From Cucumis sativus (lineage: Eukaryota; Streptophyta; Magnoliopsida; Cucurbitales; Cucurbitaceae), in contig NC_026660.2 in the NCBI RefSeq assembly GCF_000004075.3, positions 14,031,837 to 14,095,836 on the forward strand: a DNA stretch of 64,000 bases. Reading direction: 5' to 3'. This document shows, piece by piece, positions 20,781 through 34,186 of the stretch. The notes beneath the pieces were generated by a model, which saw only the letters and a list, made by a program, of their open reading frames with translations, had not been told where the DNA came from and ran no database searches. The translations under genes and the position numbers were made by a program. Each line of letters opens with the position of its first letter. The stretch's first letter is position 1.

Positions 20781-22369
20781 TTTGAAAATTTACGATTATG
20801 ACAGCATGCGGTGAGGTGCACGCGGCATGTGTGGGCCCAAGCCAAGCATGCAACTGGCATTCTGATACTCTATGCACGTGCATGCTGCCTGCGCCCATGC
20901 CCGTGCAGCCAGCATTGTCATGACGTAGTTTTTGGGATGTTTGGTGTTTTGGGAAATTTTGAGCAAATTCTGGATGTTCGAGCATGCGGATGTTCTATGC
21001 AATGCAACCAGCAGCCCATATGTTCTATGTTCTCTTTACGGTCGTATGTGCACATTTGGTTAACTCTACTACTACTAATGGGAAAGTTGACGAGCCTATG
21101 CTGAATTCATCAGGAAAGGTGTACTTTGTTGAGCCCATTGAGGAGAAGGATACCTTCTTTTTTTCGAAGAGGTGTTTCAATGCCTAGGCCGTCTTTTGAC
21201 AATGAGGTGTTAATATTACCTAGACTTCATGCTAAGAACGGGTTGTGAATTTATAATCAAGAATGCAGTTCGAGTATCATGTCTTTCAAATGATTTCCAA
21301 CAGCTTGAATGTTTCTATAAGACAAGAATTTATGCTTAACTGTTTTAGAAAGCATGTTTTATAAAAATTGTCACTCACTAAGTCTTTCGACTTATCCTTT
21401 CAAATCATTTCTCACTTTTCAGGTATGGATTATGCATTCCCTAATGTTAAGCGTATTGCTTGCTGAGCCAACCAGTTACTAGAAATTGTTAAGTCATTTT
21501 GAAAGTTAGTTTTGACTTTGTAAGAAAAGTTCAGGATGAGCATGTCTATGTTTATTGTTAAAGTTCCAATGTTATAAGTTAGTTTAGTAAAAAGGTCACT
21601 GTCATGTTTAAAGCTTCTGCTGATGTATCACAATAGTTGTAACTAGTGGTTTAAGTTATTAGTTAAAGCATGTAGCTTGTGTATCGCTGTTTGTTTTGAG
21701 CATGCATTCATGTTGTAACTGGTAGTTAAGTTAGAAAGGTTAGTCGGTTGGTAAGTTTTGCCAAGGTATGGCAATCCTTGCCAACCCTCGCACCTTCTTT
21801 CAGAGCTAGATGTTGTTCAGAAAATAAGGAGCTTTGGGAGGGGGTGGTGACAACAACACCATCCCACTAGAGTACGCAAATGATGCATTATTGTTTAATT
21901 AAGTCATATATAACTTCCACAATTTGGATAGGAATTTAACTCATTAGAAGGTGTCCTATAGAATTTCTCAGTGAAAAGTTCAGAGAAGCTACAAACAAAT
22001 GTCACTACCGAACAACAATCATATACATGGGTTAGGGCTTTGAGCAGCTGTGAACACAACTTAATAATAAATATGAAGTCGTCCTCTTTTCATCATTAGT
22101 CAGAAGAATTCTTAAACTTTCTAAAAATAATTGTCAAATAATTGATTATATAGTATGCCATTTATTTGGAATATACAATTTTTTCATTACCAGGAAAGGA
22201 GACTTCTCACTAAGTAAATGTAAAGAGACTAATGCTATAATTTGAATTGGAAAATATAATTTCATAATTAAGCATCGAATAGGGACTAGTTAAGAAGTAC
22301 ACACTTTAGTTTGCCAGAGTCCATGTTCTACACATGTTAGCCACTCTGTCATTGGTTTAGCAGTAAAAC
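20781..22369. other. Non-coding retroelement-derived spacer (copy 1)
   Basis: Includes a stretch rich in GCATGC/CACGTGC (20,800-20,930) and blocks such as GTCACTCACTAAGTCTTTCG and TGGCAATCCTTGCCAAC (a short hairpin) that look like LTR or leader sequence of a gypsy element. No stable coding frame. Confidence 0.4.
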
Positions 22370-25300
22370 AAAGGATGTGTTTAGGAATGTGAGCCACACA
22401 AAAGGGAAAGAAAACAGAAGGCGCAGTGAGCCACACAAAAGGGATCGAAACGAATGTTCAGAAATATCGGAAGGATCGAAGAAATATGGAAGGAAAGACG
22501 AGGAAAAAACAACAGACCGGAGCAAGTTCAAGAAGGTAGAGATCCCGATCTTCAATGGAATAGACCCCGATTCATGGTTATTTTTCGCGCCGATCGTTAT
22601 TTCAAATGCAAGATACACAAGTTGACTGACTCAGAGAAGTTAATGGTAGCGGTAATCAGTTATTAGGACCAGCTTTGGATTGGTATAGATCAATTGATGA
22701 ATTGGAACAATTCAAGAGTTGGGAAGATTTGAAGCAAAGGTTGTTGTCCGATTTCAGAGACGATTCGGGATGGAACACTCGTAGGCAGATTCTTAAGGAT
22801 TAAGCAGGAAACGACAGTAGGGGAATATAGAAACAGTTTCGATAAATATTTAGCTCCGGTAGCCTTCCTCCAGACCATAGTATTAGAAGAAACCTTTATG
22901 AATGGGCTAAGCCCATGGCATAAATCCGAAGTTGAAACGCTGGAGCCCATAGGTTTGGCCAAAGATGATGTAACTAGCCCTGAAATTGAAAATAGAGAGA
23001 TGGTTCGTCGAGAATGTGGGCTTAGTAGTGTTTCGGGAATGAATCAACAATTCAAGCATAATAACGTAAAGCAAACCTCGACAGTAAACACCCAATCAGA
23101 AACCCACGGAAGGGAGCTGGCCAATGAGAAACGATTACGTTAAAAAGAGTGACGGCAGATGAAAAGAGGAGGGAAGGTCCGACCAAGCGTCTTTCCAACG
23201 CTGAATTTCAAGCACGGAGGGAAAACGGTCTGTGTTTTCAGTGTGAGGAGAAGTATCACGAGCTGGACATAGGCGTAAGGTGAAGGAACAGAAGGAATTA
23301 CGGATGTTAGTAGTAAAGGAAATGGGAGAAGAACTGGAAATCATTGAGGATGAACACTTTGATGTGGAAAACGGAGGCCCAGACCATTGAAATTGAAAAA
23401 GTGGAGAATATGAATATAGAGCTGTCCATTAACTCAATTGTGGGGTTATCCAACCCTGGAACCATGAAACTGAAAGGGAAGATAAAAGAGACCAAAGTGG
23501 TAATAATCATCGACAGTGGAGCCACCCACAGTTTTATTGCAAAAAATTTTGTAACCACCCTTAGCCTACCAATGACAGAAAAACGTCCAACTATGGAGTG
23601 ATTTTGGGGATCAGGGGTTGCGGTCAAAAGGAAAAGGAATCCGCAGTAATGTTGAAGTGACGGTAGGAGAGTGGAAAATTACAAACAACTTTTTACCCTT
23701 GGAATTAGGGGTGGTTGCACTCATTGGGCATGACTGAATTTGATATGAAAAATTTGGTGATGACATTCCGACATGGAGGAAGGAAGATAGAGATAAAGGG
23801 GGACCCTAGTGTCACCAAAACCCAAGTGAGCCTAAAGTCTATAATTAAGACATGGGGAGCTGATAATCACGGTTATTTGGTAGAATGTCGGGCCATGGAG
23901 GGAAGGCTAGCTGAGGAAGGCTTAGAGGATGAAGAAGTGCCAGCCACTGTTGACAACATGATCTCTCCTCTGTTGAGCAAATTTAATGATGTTTTTGATT
24001 GGTTGGAAGAGCTGCCTTCGAAGAGGAACATTGAGCACCATATACCCCTTCAGAAGGGGGTGGATCCAGTTAATGTCAGACCTTATCGTTACGCACATCG
24101 GCAAAAGGAGGAAATTGAAAGACTAGTTGATGAAATGTTGAAGACAGGCATCATATGACCGGGTACCAGTCTGTATTCCAGCCCAGTCCTTCTCGTGAAA
24201 AAGAAAGATGATAGCTGGCAATTTTGTGTAGATTATCGGGAGTTGAACAATGTCACTATCCCAGATAAGTTCCCAATTCCGGTCATAGATGAGTTATTCA
24301 ATGAGCTGAATGGGGCCAACATGTTTTCGAAGATTTATTTAAAGGCGGGTTATCACCAAATCAGGATGCATCTGAGAGGTGTAGAGAAGACGGCCTTTCG
24401 AACACATGAGGGACACTATGAGTTCTTGGTCATGCCGTTTGAGCTAACCAATGCCCCCTCTACGTTCCAAGCATTAATGAACCACATCTTTAAGCCTTAT
24501 ATGAGAAGATTCGTATTAGTGTTTTTCGATGACATTTTGGTGTACAACAGGGGAGTAGAAGAACATGGACAGCATCTGGAAGTAGTCTTGGAGATCCTTC
24601 GAGAGAATGAATTGTATGTGAATTTAGCCAAATGTTGCTTTGCCAAAAGTAGAATAGGTTATTTGGGGCATTTCATATCCGAAAAGGGAGCTAAAGTTGA
24701 TCCAGAAAAAATAAGGGCAATTAGGGAATGGTCGATTCCCACTAGTGTGCGAGAAGTTCGAGGTTTCTTAGGACTCAATTGATACTATAGGAAGTTTGGG
24801 CAGAATTATGGCAGTATCGAAAGCCCTTTGACACAGCTTTTGAAGACAGGAACTCATTGTTGGACTGAAGAAGCAAGTGCTGCCTTTGAGAAGTTGAAGA
24901 TGGCAATGATGATTCTACCGACGTTAGCTATGCTGGACTTTAATCTACCACTCGAGATAGAAACATATGTATCTTGTTTTGGTGTGGGGCCGTTTTAGTA
25001 CAAGCCAAGAGACAAATATCCTTCTTTAGTAAAACCTTATGCATGTGGGATAGAGCGCGACTGGTTTATGAAAGAGAATTGATAATAGTAAGTGTTTTGC
25101 GGTGCAAAGGTGGAGACCATATTTGTTAGGGAAGAAATTTACAGTGAAAACTGATCAGAAGTCGCTCAAATTTCGGCTAGAACAAAGGGTGATTCAACCC
25201 TAATACCAAAAATGGATAGCCAATCTTTTGGGATATTTCATTTGAGGTAGTCTGCAATCCTGGGATTGGAGAATAAGGCAGCCGATGCTCTATCTAGAAC

Positions 25301-25965
25301 ACCCCGTATAGTGCACTTAAATCAAATATCAGCCCCAACACTACTCGATTTAGTGGTGAGTCAAGAAGAGGAAAAGAGGGATCAATACCTACAGGAAATC
25401 CAGAAGAAAATAGAAAGAACAAAAAGTGAAAGTTCCAAACTTTTCAGTACAGCAAGGGGTATTGAAATACAAAGGAAGGTTGGTGATGTCAAAAACATCC
25501 GTTCTACTACCCACTATTCATGCATACCTATTCATGATTTTGTCTTTGGAGGACATTCAGGGTTCCTAAGAACGTACAAGAGGATGACCGGAGAGATTTA
25601 CTAGGAAGGAATGAAGAAAAACATAAAGAAATACTATGAAGAATGTCTTGTATGCCAAAGGAATAAAACACTTGCATTATTACCTGCTGGATTGCTGCTG
25701 CCACTTGAGATTCCTAACACAGTGTGGTCGGATATTTCCATGGATTTTATAGATGGACTTCCAAAATCAGCTGGAAAAGAAGTGATTTTTGTGGTTGTAG
25801 ATTGTCTGAGTAAGTATGCACATTTTTACAGCTATAAATCATTCTTACATGGCCAGCTTCGTAGCAGAAGTTTTTGTTAAAGAAGTGGTGAGATTGCACG
25901 GGTATCCGCAGTAAGTTGTATCGGATCAAGACAAAATCTTTATTAGTCATTTCTGGAAGGAAATG
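22370..25965 (+). mobile_element. Ty3/gypsy retrotransposon G1, copy 1 (broken)
   Basis: Domain order is gag, protease, reverse transcriptase, RNase H, integrase, which defines Ty3/gypsy. Approximate parts: gag 22,400-23,340; protease with DSGATHSF about 23,430-23,720; reverse transcriptase with FCVDYRELN and FFDDILVY about 24,080-24,790; RNase H about 24,950-25,300; integrase zinc finger and start of core (CLVCQRNK, WSDISMDFIDGLP) about 25,610-25,965, then cut off. The family resembles Reina-type chromoviruses, but no chromodomain is left to check. Several breaks, no LTR pair. A host-copied fossil with a partner at 45,560-49,150. Confidence 0.85.
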
Positions 25966-26281
25966 TTCAAGTTAGTGGGAACTAAAATAAATAGAAGGAA
26001 ATGTTCAGGTTAGTGGGAACTATGCCCATATACACCAAGTTCGAATATAGAACTTGCTTCTTACTGAAAAAATAATGATTATTGGGACTTGCTATAAAGG
26101 GTATCCAATACTCGAAGTAAATGAATGATTACAAAATGATTGTTTCCTCAGTTTGAAGAAGAACAACAAAAAAGAAAAGAAGGATAAAAAAAAAAAAAAA
26201 CAAACTTTCTTTTTGAAATTCTAAAAGAATCCAAAAAGACTTCAAAAGGTGCAACCAAGAAAGGAGGTCAAAGAAGGGCTC
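25966..26281. other. A-rich spacer between G1 and G2 (copy 1)
   Basis: Non-coding. It holds a local duplication of GGAAATGTTCA-GTTAGTGGG, an A-run near 26,190 and purine-rich sequence up to the LTR of G2. Confidence 0.5.
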
Positions 26282-29200
26282 TGATAGACCCCCCTATCAT
26301 ACGTCAATATAGTCGAAAAAAAAAGAGAGAGATCACAAGGGAACACACATGCGAAGAAGAAAAGATTTAAAGGACTGTTAGAAGAAAAGATTTAAAAAGC
26401 TTGTTGGGCGTCGGTTAGATTTGAGGAGATTTAGGAGGGTCGTTAGGTGTTGATTAGAATAAATAAGGATAGGGAGGAAAGAGGAGGGTATGCTGAGTTT
26501 AGAAGAAAATTGACTCATGCTCTTCCTTGAGCGATAGGATAGCAGAGAGGGAATTAGATTGTTTTTCGAATTGAGTCCTCCTCAATTTGAGTGTTCTGAT
26601 ATTTTGATTTTCCTTGTAACTCATTCTTTGATTGAAGCAATAAAAGTTCTAATTGGATTTCCAAAAGAGTTCTATCAAATTGGTATCAGAGACAGTTTTT
26701 TCTGACCAAGAGGAAAATGATGGTCCAAACACGAATGAAGGAGAGAATGGAGGCGCACGACCAGGAGATGCATTTGATGAGAAGCGAGATAAGCAAAATT
26801 TCGACAATGAAAGAAATATTAGCCACGATCAGCGTACAGACAAAGAAGACTCACAAAATGTTGATAATGTTCATGGAATCGATTACCAGAGAGCATATCG
26901 TTATGAGTGAGAAAATGGCCGAGTCGAGTGTGCGAGAGACAGTATCAACAATAACGAATAAGAAGGAAGGCTCGATCGAAAAGGACCATGAGCACGAAAC
27001 AAAGGATGGAAAGATAGAAGGAGAAGACGGAGCGAACGAGCATAATAAGTTCAAGAAGGTTGAGATGCCAGTTTTCAACACGGAAAATACCCAATTTTTG
27101 ACCCTTTCGAGCAGATAGATATTTTCAGATACACAAATTGACTGATGCTGAGAAGGTCCTGGTTGCGACCATTAGTTTTGAAGGCCCGACGCTGAACTAG
27201 TATAGGGCGCAAGAAGCACACGACAAGTTTACCAGTTGGTCGAACCTCAAGGAGAGAATACTCATCCGTTTTCAATCAGCAAAAGAGGGGTCCATATGCG
27301 GACAATTTTTTAGGATCGGATAACAGACGACAGTAGAAGAATATCGAAACCAGTTATATAAGCTGATGGAACCGTTATCCGATCTACAAGACAGAGTGGT
27401 GGAGGAAACATTCATGAACGGTTTACTGCCGTGGATTAAAGCAGAAGTGGATTTTTGTCGTCCGGTCGACGTGGCTCAAATGGTGCACGCGGCTCAACTC
27501 GTAGAAAATCGAGAGATAATTCACAATGAGGCCAACCTTAAGGGGTACGCCCAAGGAAAATATCCGCCTCAAGGTTCTAGGCAAAATACGAGTGCTGCGA
27601 CGGTGAACGATAGCGACAATAAGAGAAATACATTATTTTCGATGAGAACGATTACTCTGAGAACGACATCCAGAGAAGTTAAGAGAGGGGCAGGCAAAGC
27701 GATTGTTAGACGCGGAGTTTTCAAGTCAGGAAGGAAAAAGGACATTGTTTTCCGTTGTAATGAGATATATTATCATGATCATCGATGCAAAAACAGAGGG
27801 CAAAGAGAGTTGAGAATGTACGTGGTCAGGGCGAATGATGAAGAATTTGAAATCATAGAAGAAGTGGGAGAAAATGAATTGTTTGGAAATCACATAAGAA
27901 GATCATGTTGTCATCGAACTGTCAATTAATTCGGTGGTGGGGCTGAACAATCCGAGGACAATGAAGGTGAGGGGGAATATCAGTGAGCGAGAAGTTTTCA
28001 TTTTCATTGATTGTGGAGCAACGCACAACTTCATCTCCGAAAAGATAGTAAAGGAGTTACAACTGGCCACGAAGGCAACGTCGCACTATGGTGTAATCTT
28101 GGGCTCGGGGGAGGCGATAAAAGGTAAAGGAGTATGTGAGGACGTGGAAATCAAGTTGAACGGGTGGAAGGTGGTGGAAAATTTGTTACCCTTAGAATTG
28201 AGAGGGGTAGATGTTGTGTTAGGAATGCAGTAGTTGTATTCATTGGGCATGACGGAAGTAGATTGGAGGAACCTCACAATGACTTTTGTGCAACAAGGAG
28301 AAAAGGTAGTGATAAGAGGAGACCCAAGTTTGACCAAATCCAGAGTGAGTCTCAAGAACATGATCAAAAGTGTGGAAGGATTCGTGATCGAGTGCCGAGC
28401 AATGGAGAGAGTCTTTGAGCCACAGGAAGATAACGGGATTGAAGAAGTATTAACTACTGATGAAGCAGTATCGGTCGTGTTGAAGAATTTTGAAGATGTT
28501 TCTAATTGGCCGAAGACACTACCCCCGCAAAGAAATATTGAACATCACATTCATTTGAAACAGGGCACTGATCTGGTAAATGTTCGACCCTATAGATACG
28601 CTTATCAACAGAAAGCTGAGATGGACAAACTTGTGGATGAGATGTTGACAGCGGGAATTATCCGTCCCAGCAACAGTCCATATCTAGTCCAGTTCTATTG
28701 GTAATGAAAAAAGATGGCAGCTGGCGTTTTTGCGTAGACTACCAAGCGCTGAACAATGTAACCATTCCAGACAAATTCCCTATTCCGGTGGTTAAGGAGC
28801 TTTTCGAATGAATTAAATGAAGCAAACTGGTTTTCAAAGATTGATTTGAAGGTGGGGTACCATCAGATCAAAATGTGTGGAGAAGACATCGAAAAAGCAG
28901 CATTCCGAACACATGATGGACACTATGAATTTATGGTTATGCCATTCGGCTTAACTAATGCCACATCCACTTTCCAAGCTCTGATGAACTCAACATTCAA
29001 ACCATTTTTGCAGAAGTTCATATTAGTGTTTTTCGACGACATACTAATCTACAGTGAGAACTTGGAACACCATTTGAAGCACATTGGGTTAGCATTGGAA
29101 ATCCTGAGAAAGAATGAGTTATATGCAAACAAGAAGAAGTGCAGCTTCGCACAAGAACGTATTGATTATTTGGGTCATATCATTTCAAGACAAGGAGTTG

Positions 29201-30091
29201 AAGTGGACCTTGAGAAAATCAGAGCAATCACGGAATGGCCTATACCCAGTAATATAAGAGAGGTACGGGGATTCCTAGGCCTCACCTGTAACTAAAGAAA
29301 GTTCGTTCAGCACTATGGCTCCATTGCCGCACCATTGATTCAACTACTTAGGAAAGGGGGATTCCAGTGGACTGAGGAGTCTAAGGAGGCATTCCAACAA
29401 CTACAAAATGCGATGATGACCCTGCCCGTTTTGGCGTTGAAAAAATTTCAATGCCACATTTGAAATGGAAACCGATGCATCGGGATATGGGGTAGGAGTC
29501 GTACTCGTCCAAGCCAAGCGTCCCATAGCATACTTTAGTCATACGTTAGCCTCAAGAGATAGAGCCAAGCCTGTACATAAAAGGGAATTAATGGCAGTGG
29601 TCTTGCATGTGCAACGATGGCGACCATATCTGTTGGGGAGAAAATTTATTGTGAAGACCGATCAGAAATCCTTGAAGTTCTTGTTAGAACAAAGAGTGAT
29701 ACAGCTTCAGTATCAGAAATGGGTAGCGAAGCTAACGGGATACTCATTTGAGGTGGTCTACAAACTCAGCTTGGAGAATAAAGCAGTAGACGCCTTGTCT
29801 TGGATGCCTCCTACAATTAACCTCGGTAGCATAACAGCTCCTACATTGGTTGACATTCTGGTGACTAAAAAGGAAGTCAAAGCGTATGAAAAATTAAGCA
29901 AAATAATGGAAGAACTACAAGCAATGGAAGAAGTAACAGAGGGTAAATTCTCCATCCGACAAGGTATGTTAAGATATAAGGATAAGTTTGTGTTGTCCAA
30001 AACATCTACATTGATACCCACAATCCTACATACTTACCATGATTCGGTACTTGTGAGGAATGTGTAATATGTCAGAAGAACAAGTCCCTAG
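26282..30091 (+). mobile_element. Ty3/gypsy retrotransposon G2, copy 1 (broken)
   Basis: A 5' LTR of about 396 bp (26,282-26,677, TGATAG...CTATCA) is followed by a primer-binding site TGGTATCAGAGAC (26,681-26,693), complementary to the initiator methionine tRNA 3' end as usual for plant gypsy elements. Then come gag about 26,717-27,830, protease (CGATHNF) about 27,930-28,230, reverse transcriptase ([17 protein letters not shown]) about 28,560-29,290 and RNase H (TDASGYG) about 29,410-29,810. The element stops at the integrase zinc finger, where an LTR of family L begins (30,092). No 3' LTR, so no age from LTR divergence. Several breaks. G1 and G2 are related to each other. Confidence 0.85.
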
Positions 30092-30535
30092 TGTAACGAG
30101 CATACTTGTCCAAGGTGTGTTTACCTATGGCCGTATGCTCCGATTAGCCCCAATTTACCTTGTCTTTATGTCTTGCACGTAGCTTAGGTAGTTGCTTTCA
30201 ATTTCAAGTCGATATGCTTGGGTGTGACGTTTCGGCATTTTCATATGTTAAAAATGTACTATAGGGGAGGCATACCTGTTGAATCCCTGCCCAAGCCTTG
30301 TCGTACTCTTTGCAGTCTATGCTTTCTTATTGCAATTGACAGTCTTCAATGCTTGTTTTAACAACGTTTTCAATCAATTTAATCATCTTTCATGTTTTCT
30401 AAAACTATTTTTCCAAGAACGTGAGGGGAGGTTGAAGTATGTGTTAAAGTTGTCTGCGATTTGCAGATTTTGATCGGCTGACTTGTTCGCCGAGCTAGAA
30501 CAAGTGCCGCACAATCGTTCACAATCGTGTATGGG
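30092..30535 (+). mobile_element. LTR fragment, family L (unit copy 2, fossil)
   Basis: Same as 8,792-9,235. The last part (30,520-30,545) differs from the other two copies, which agree with each other there. Confidence 0.6.
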
Positions 30536-30544
30536 TTTCGTAAG

Positions 30545-31431
30545 GGTTACACAGTAAAGGAAGAGTAAGAATTTGAGTGGAGAAACTCCAAATTGGGATC
30601 AACACGTGGGCAACAACATGGCTTCTCACCAACATGAGAACTCAAAAGAGACAGCAGATATTCTAGAGAAGCCAATGAACTCTTGGGATGTGAATCTGCA
30701 CTTTCCTGCAATAGTTTGAGTGTGAATTAGTTCTCTGAAAACACCTGCAGAGGATAATCCACGGCAAAACAGAATAACTATAAAAAAACCACTTGCAAGT
30801 AGAAGAAAAAGGAAGTACATTTATACCTTCCCTGTCAAAGTGATATCCCTCATCAACGGATATGCATTTCTTTCCAGGAAGTAGCCAACAATTTTACAAA
30901 CCCATGGGAGTTTAGGTTGTAATAAGAAAACAATTGTGTCCAACAATAGAGTTGCAGGTGTGTTAGAGTTCACAGGTGCAGCCAAAAGTTGATTCCTCAA
31001 TTGGTTTCTATCAAGAACAACATCAAGTAAGAATAATTCGGAGGAAAAATAAAGGCAACTTATCATATATATAAATATGATTAGTCTGAATTCGTTTGCG
31101 GAAGGTAAAAAAACCTTTATGTCAATTATATATATCTGAACAAAATCTAAGAAATATATCACTTTTCAACAAAAGAAATATATCATATACAATTAAAGGA
31201 TCATAGCATAGAAAGCCAACAAAATCAACAATGATAGATCAAACATCTGTTTTTCCATTCAAAACGTTAAAAAGGATAAGTTTTTAATAAGGAATGTTGA
31301 AATGGAAAAAACTAATTACCTATTATGGTGTACAATCTGGATGCAAGCATATGCAAATTTCTTAACTCTGTAATCCACTAAGGCCTTGTTAAGTACATAA
31401 TCCTTGCTAGCGAAAATGCTCAACATATCCC
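30545..31431 (-). pseudogene. Three exons of a probable UPL6/7-type HECT ubiquitin ligase (copy 2)
   Basis: Minus-strand exons 31,431-31,320 (112 nt), 31,007-30,827 (181 nt) and 30,705 to about 30,545. The AG/GT boundaries are intact and phases match (HHN-R across the first intron, LTGK-ESADS across the second). Neither the N-terminus nor the HECT domain is present, and no promoter is seen. The fragment sits between an LTR of family L and the G3 integrase fragment. The family call is uncertain; exon structure is well supported because three array copies preserve it. Confidence 0.45.
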
Positions 31432-31984
31432 CTATATATGTAAGAGAGAGAAAGGTTAGAAAGTACTAACACTAAGAGATATGTGCTATCAATTAGAAAC
31501 ACTTTAAGATGACATTATCAATTAGAAAACCAAGTATTAAGCAACATAAGGGAAAATAACAAACAAGGGCACCACAGTGGTTCAGAAACCAATCAATATT
31601 TCCATTTGTCACTTTTATAATAATTTCCCAAGGGAAAATCCTCATAATAAGCTTGAGTACCACCTAATAACGTGTTCAAATGTTACCATAAGCAAAAATG
31701 AGTGATCCTAAAATTCATATGACAAGGAAAGTCGTCAACTAGCAACCGCCAAATAACAGTTATATGGCTAGAATTAGTTTTCTCCAACTTCAAGAAAATA
31801 AAACATATTAAAACAAAAGGAATTATGGTGCAAAATAATGAATATGCTGCAAAGGTAAGAAGTTTCTGAAGGTAAAAATGGTCAATAAAAAACAACATAT
31901 AATTTGACGTAAATCAAAGTAGAATTATTTCTCGCAATGAATTCTCTGCCAATAATGGCTAAGAGAAGGGGTATTTATTGAGAA
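31432..31984. other. Intron-like AT-rich sequence (copy 2)
   Basis: Equivalent of 10,127-10,680. No exon confirmed. Confidence 0.4.
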
Positions 31985-32317
31985 TTAGTTGGCCAGGCAG
32001 AAATCATCTAGGGCATAGTATTGTTTTAGGTCTGCGACATTAAAAACATAATGAATGTGTAAGTCTGGTGGTAGTTCTATTTTGTAAGCATTATCTCCGA
32101 TCCTCTTTAGGACACGGAATGGTCCTAATTGTCTGTCTTTTAGTTTGTTGTATGTTTCGGTTGGAAATCGATTTTTTCTTAGGTGAATCATTACTAAATC
32201 TCCCTTGGTAAAGGTAGTTTGTCTTCTTTTTCTGTCTGTTGCGTCTTTGTAGGACTGAGTTGTTTCTTTTAGGTGATTGTGGACTTCTTCGTGTAAATTC
32301 TGGATTTTTTCTATCAT
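31985..32317 (-). mobile_element. Gypsy integrase C-terminal fragment G3 (copy 2, fossil)
   Basis: Same fragment as 10,681-11,013: KGDLVMIHLRK, LGPFRVLKRIG, FNVADLKQY on the minus strand. Confidence 0.75.
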
Positions 32318-34181
32318 CTTTTCTGCCTCTGATAGTTAGGGAACTCAACACATTTTACTTGACCTAACCAAGATGGCTCTTTGTATGTATATTGCATGTG
32401 TTGTTTGTTTTTTTCTATAGCTCTTGATTGTCTCACTTTTTTACGTTTTGCATTTGCAATTCTCTTTTCTTTCTTTGGTATGCAATGTGGTAACAAGGTC
32501 TTGCTAGAACCGGTGGGCTAACCTTTCTATGGTTCTAAACTTAGTTTCTAAGTTTGACTGCTCCCTTCGGAGTGACAACAAGCCTCGTTTTTCTCCCTAC
32601 TATGGAACGGGGAGGATTCATTTTCTTTTCAAAGCCCTCGTCAAACTCAATGCTAAGTTTGACTGCTCCCTTCGGAGTGACAACAAGCCTTGTTTTCCCC
32701 TAATGTGGATCGGGGAGGATTCCTTCTCTTTTCAAAGCCCTCATCAAACTCGATGCTGTGTTTAGAACGCTAAGAGTAGGTGGTCTGGTTTTGGTTAGGC
32801 CAAAAGTGAAGTTTTCCCCCATTTTTTATGGGCTTTTTCTAATGTATATTGGATATGTTGTTTGATTTTTTTTATAGCTCTTGATTGTCTTACTGTTTTA
32901 TGTTTTGCATTGTCAAGTCTCTGTTTTCTTTCTTTGGTATGCAATGTGGTAACTAGGTCTTGCTAGAACCGGTAGGCTAACCTTTCTATGGTTCTACATT
33001 TAGTTCCTAATTAAGTTTGATTGCTCCCTTCGGAGTGACAATAAGTTTTGTTAATGTCGACCCTTTTCTAAAGGGATTTAGTTCACTGTGGCTAGGCAAG
33101 AGGTTTCTAACTCATGTTTGACAAGACAAATTTGTTAAAACCATCTTAGTTTCTAAAGAGTGCCTCCTATCCCTTTTTTACTCTATCTAGGCTAGGTTTG
33201 GACTAAGTGCATCATAGGTAAGTCACGACAAAGCAACAAAGGAAGACAAAGCTAGAAAAGTATTCATGCACTTATTTATTATACATGCAATCAAGCATTC
33301 ACAACATACATACCATTTTCTCAATCATGCATTCACACCTCAATAAGAAATAGCTAAAAGGAGCTTACAACAAAAAAGACAGCCGCTTATTCTCAAATTT
33401 CAGCACATATACTCATCAAAATTTAGAATTTCACATTGCAAACCCGAGCTCAGTGCTCAAGGGTTGCCAATCATGCTTTTTATGCAAGATCTAATTAAGC
33501 TAAGAAGGTATAATGCTCATTTTGTATGGAAAGAATTCTGAAATTTTTTTTAAATTTGGGCAAAATTTGAACCCCGAAGTTTAGACTAAACATGCAAGCT
33601 AAGCAAGCTATTACCCACACCCACTCAAAAAATTGCTTTGTCTGTCCTAAAAGCTTTTGAAAATCAAAGTAAATGGAGAAAAATAAGGGGGAACTTTGGA
33701 CTCCCCTAGAAGGATCGACATCCTTGACTTTGGTTTGAAGCTTGCATGGATAAACCTTTTCATTCCTTTTTAATTGATTATTCATCCTTGTTCCTGAAAA
33801 TCAAAGGAAATTCTCTCAATTTTATATATTACTAAAATTAGGATACATATAAGTCTTAACTAGTCTAATAGCACCCTCCATTCATCTTCCCCTACACTGG
33901 CTATGGTATCAAAATTTTCAATTAAGTAATACGTCTACTAACGAACTTGAAAACAAAACACATCACACTAAAAAACACAAACATCACTTTAACCCAACAG
34001 AAGCTGCTCTTTTTACCCTTGCACTCACTATCACATTACTATCATGTTTGTCAACTGTCAAACTAACTCTTTTAAGTTATTTAGTGTGACTACAAAGTTA
34101 TGAACACCATAATCTTAATTAAAACCTTTTAATAAACAAATGCCAAGTTACTACTCAACAATGGCAAGGAATTCAAAAAAC
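32318..34181. repeat. Non-coding retroelement-derived DNA with direct repeats (copy 2)
   Basis: Equivalent of 11,014-12,876. The 103-bp tandem pair begins near 32,549, and the longer direct repeat pairs about 32,385-32,580 with 32,842-33,050. Confidence 0.6.
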
Positions 34182-34186
34182 ATGAC

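Noticed and set aside
22370-30091. One long composite gypsy element formed by G1 and G2
   Set aside because: Each has its own gag, protease and reverse transcriptase, and G2 has its own LTR and primer-binding site, so they are two elements side by side.
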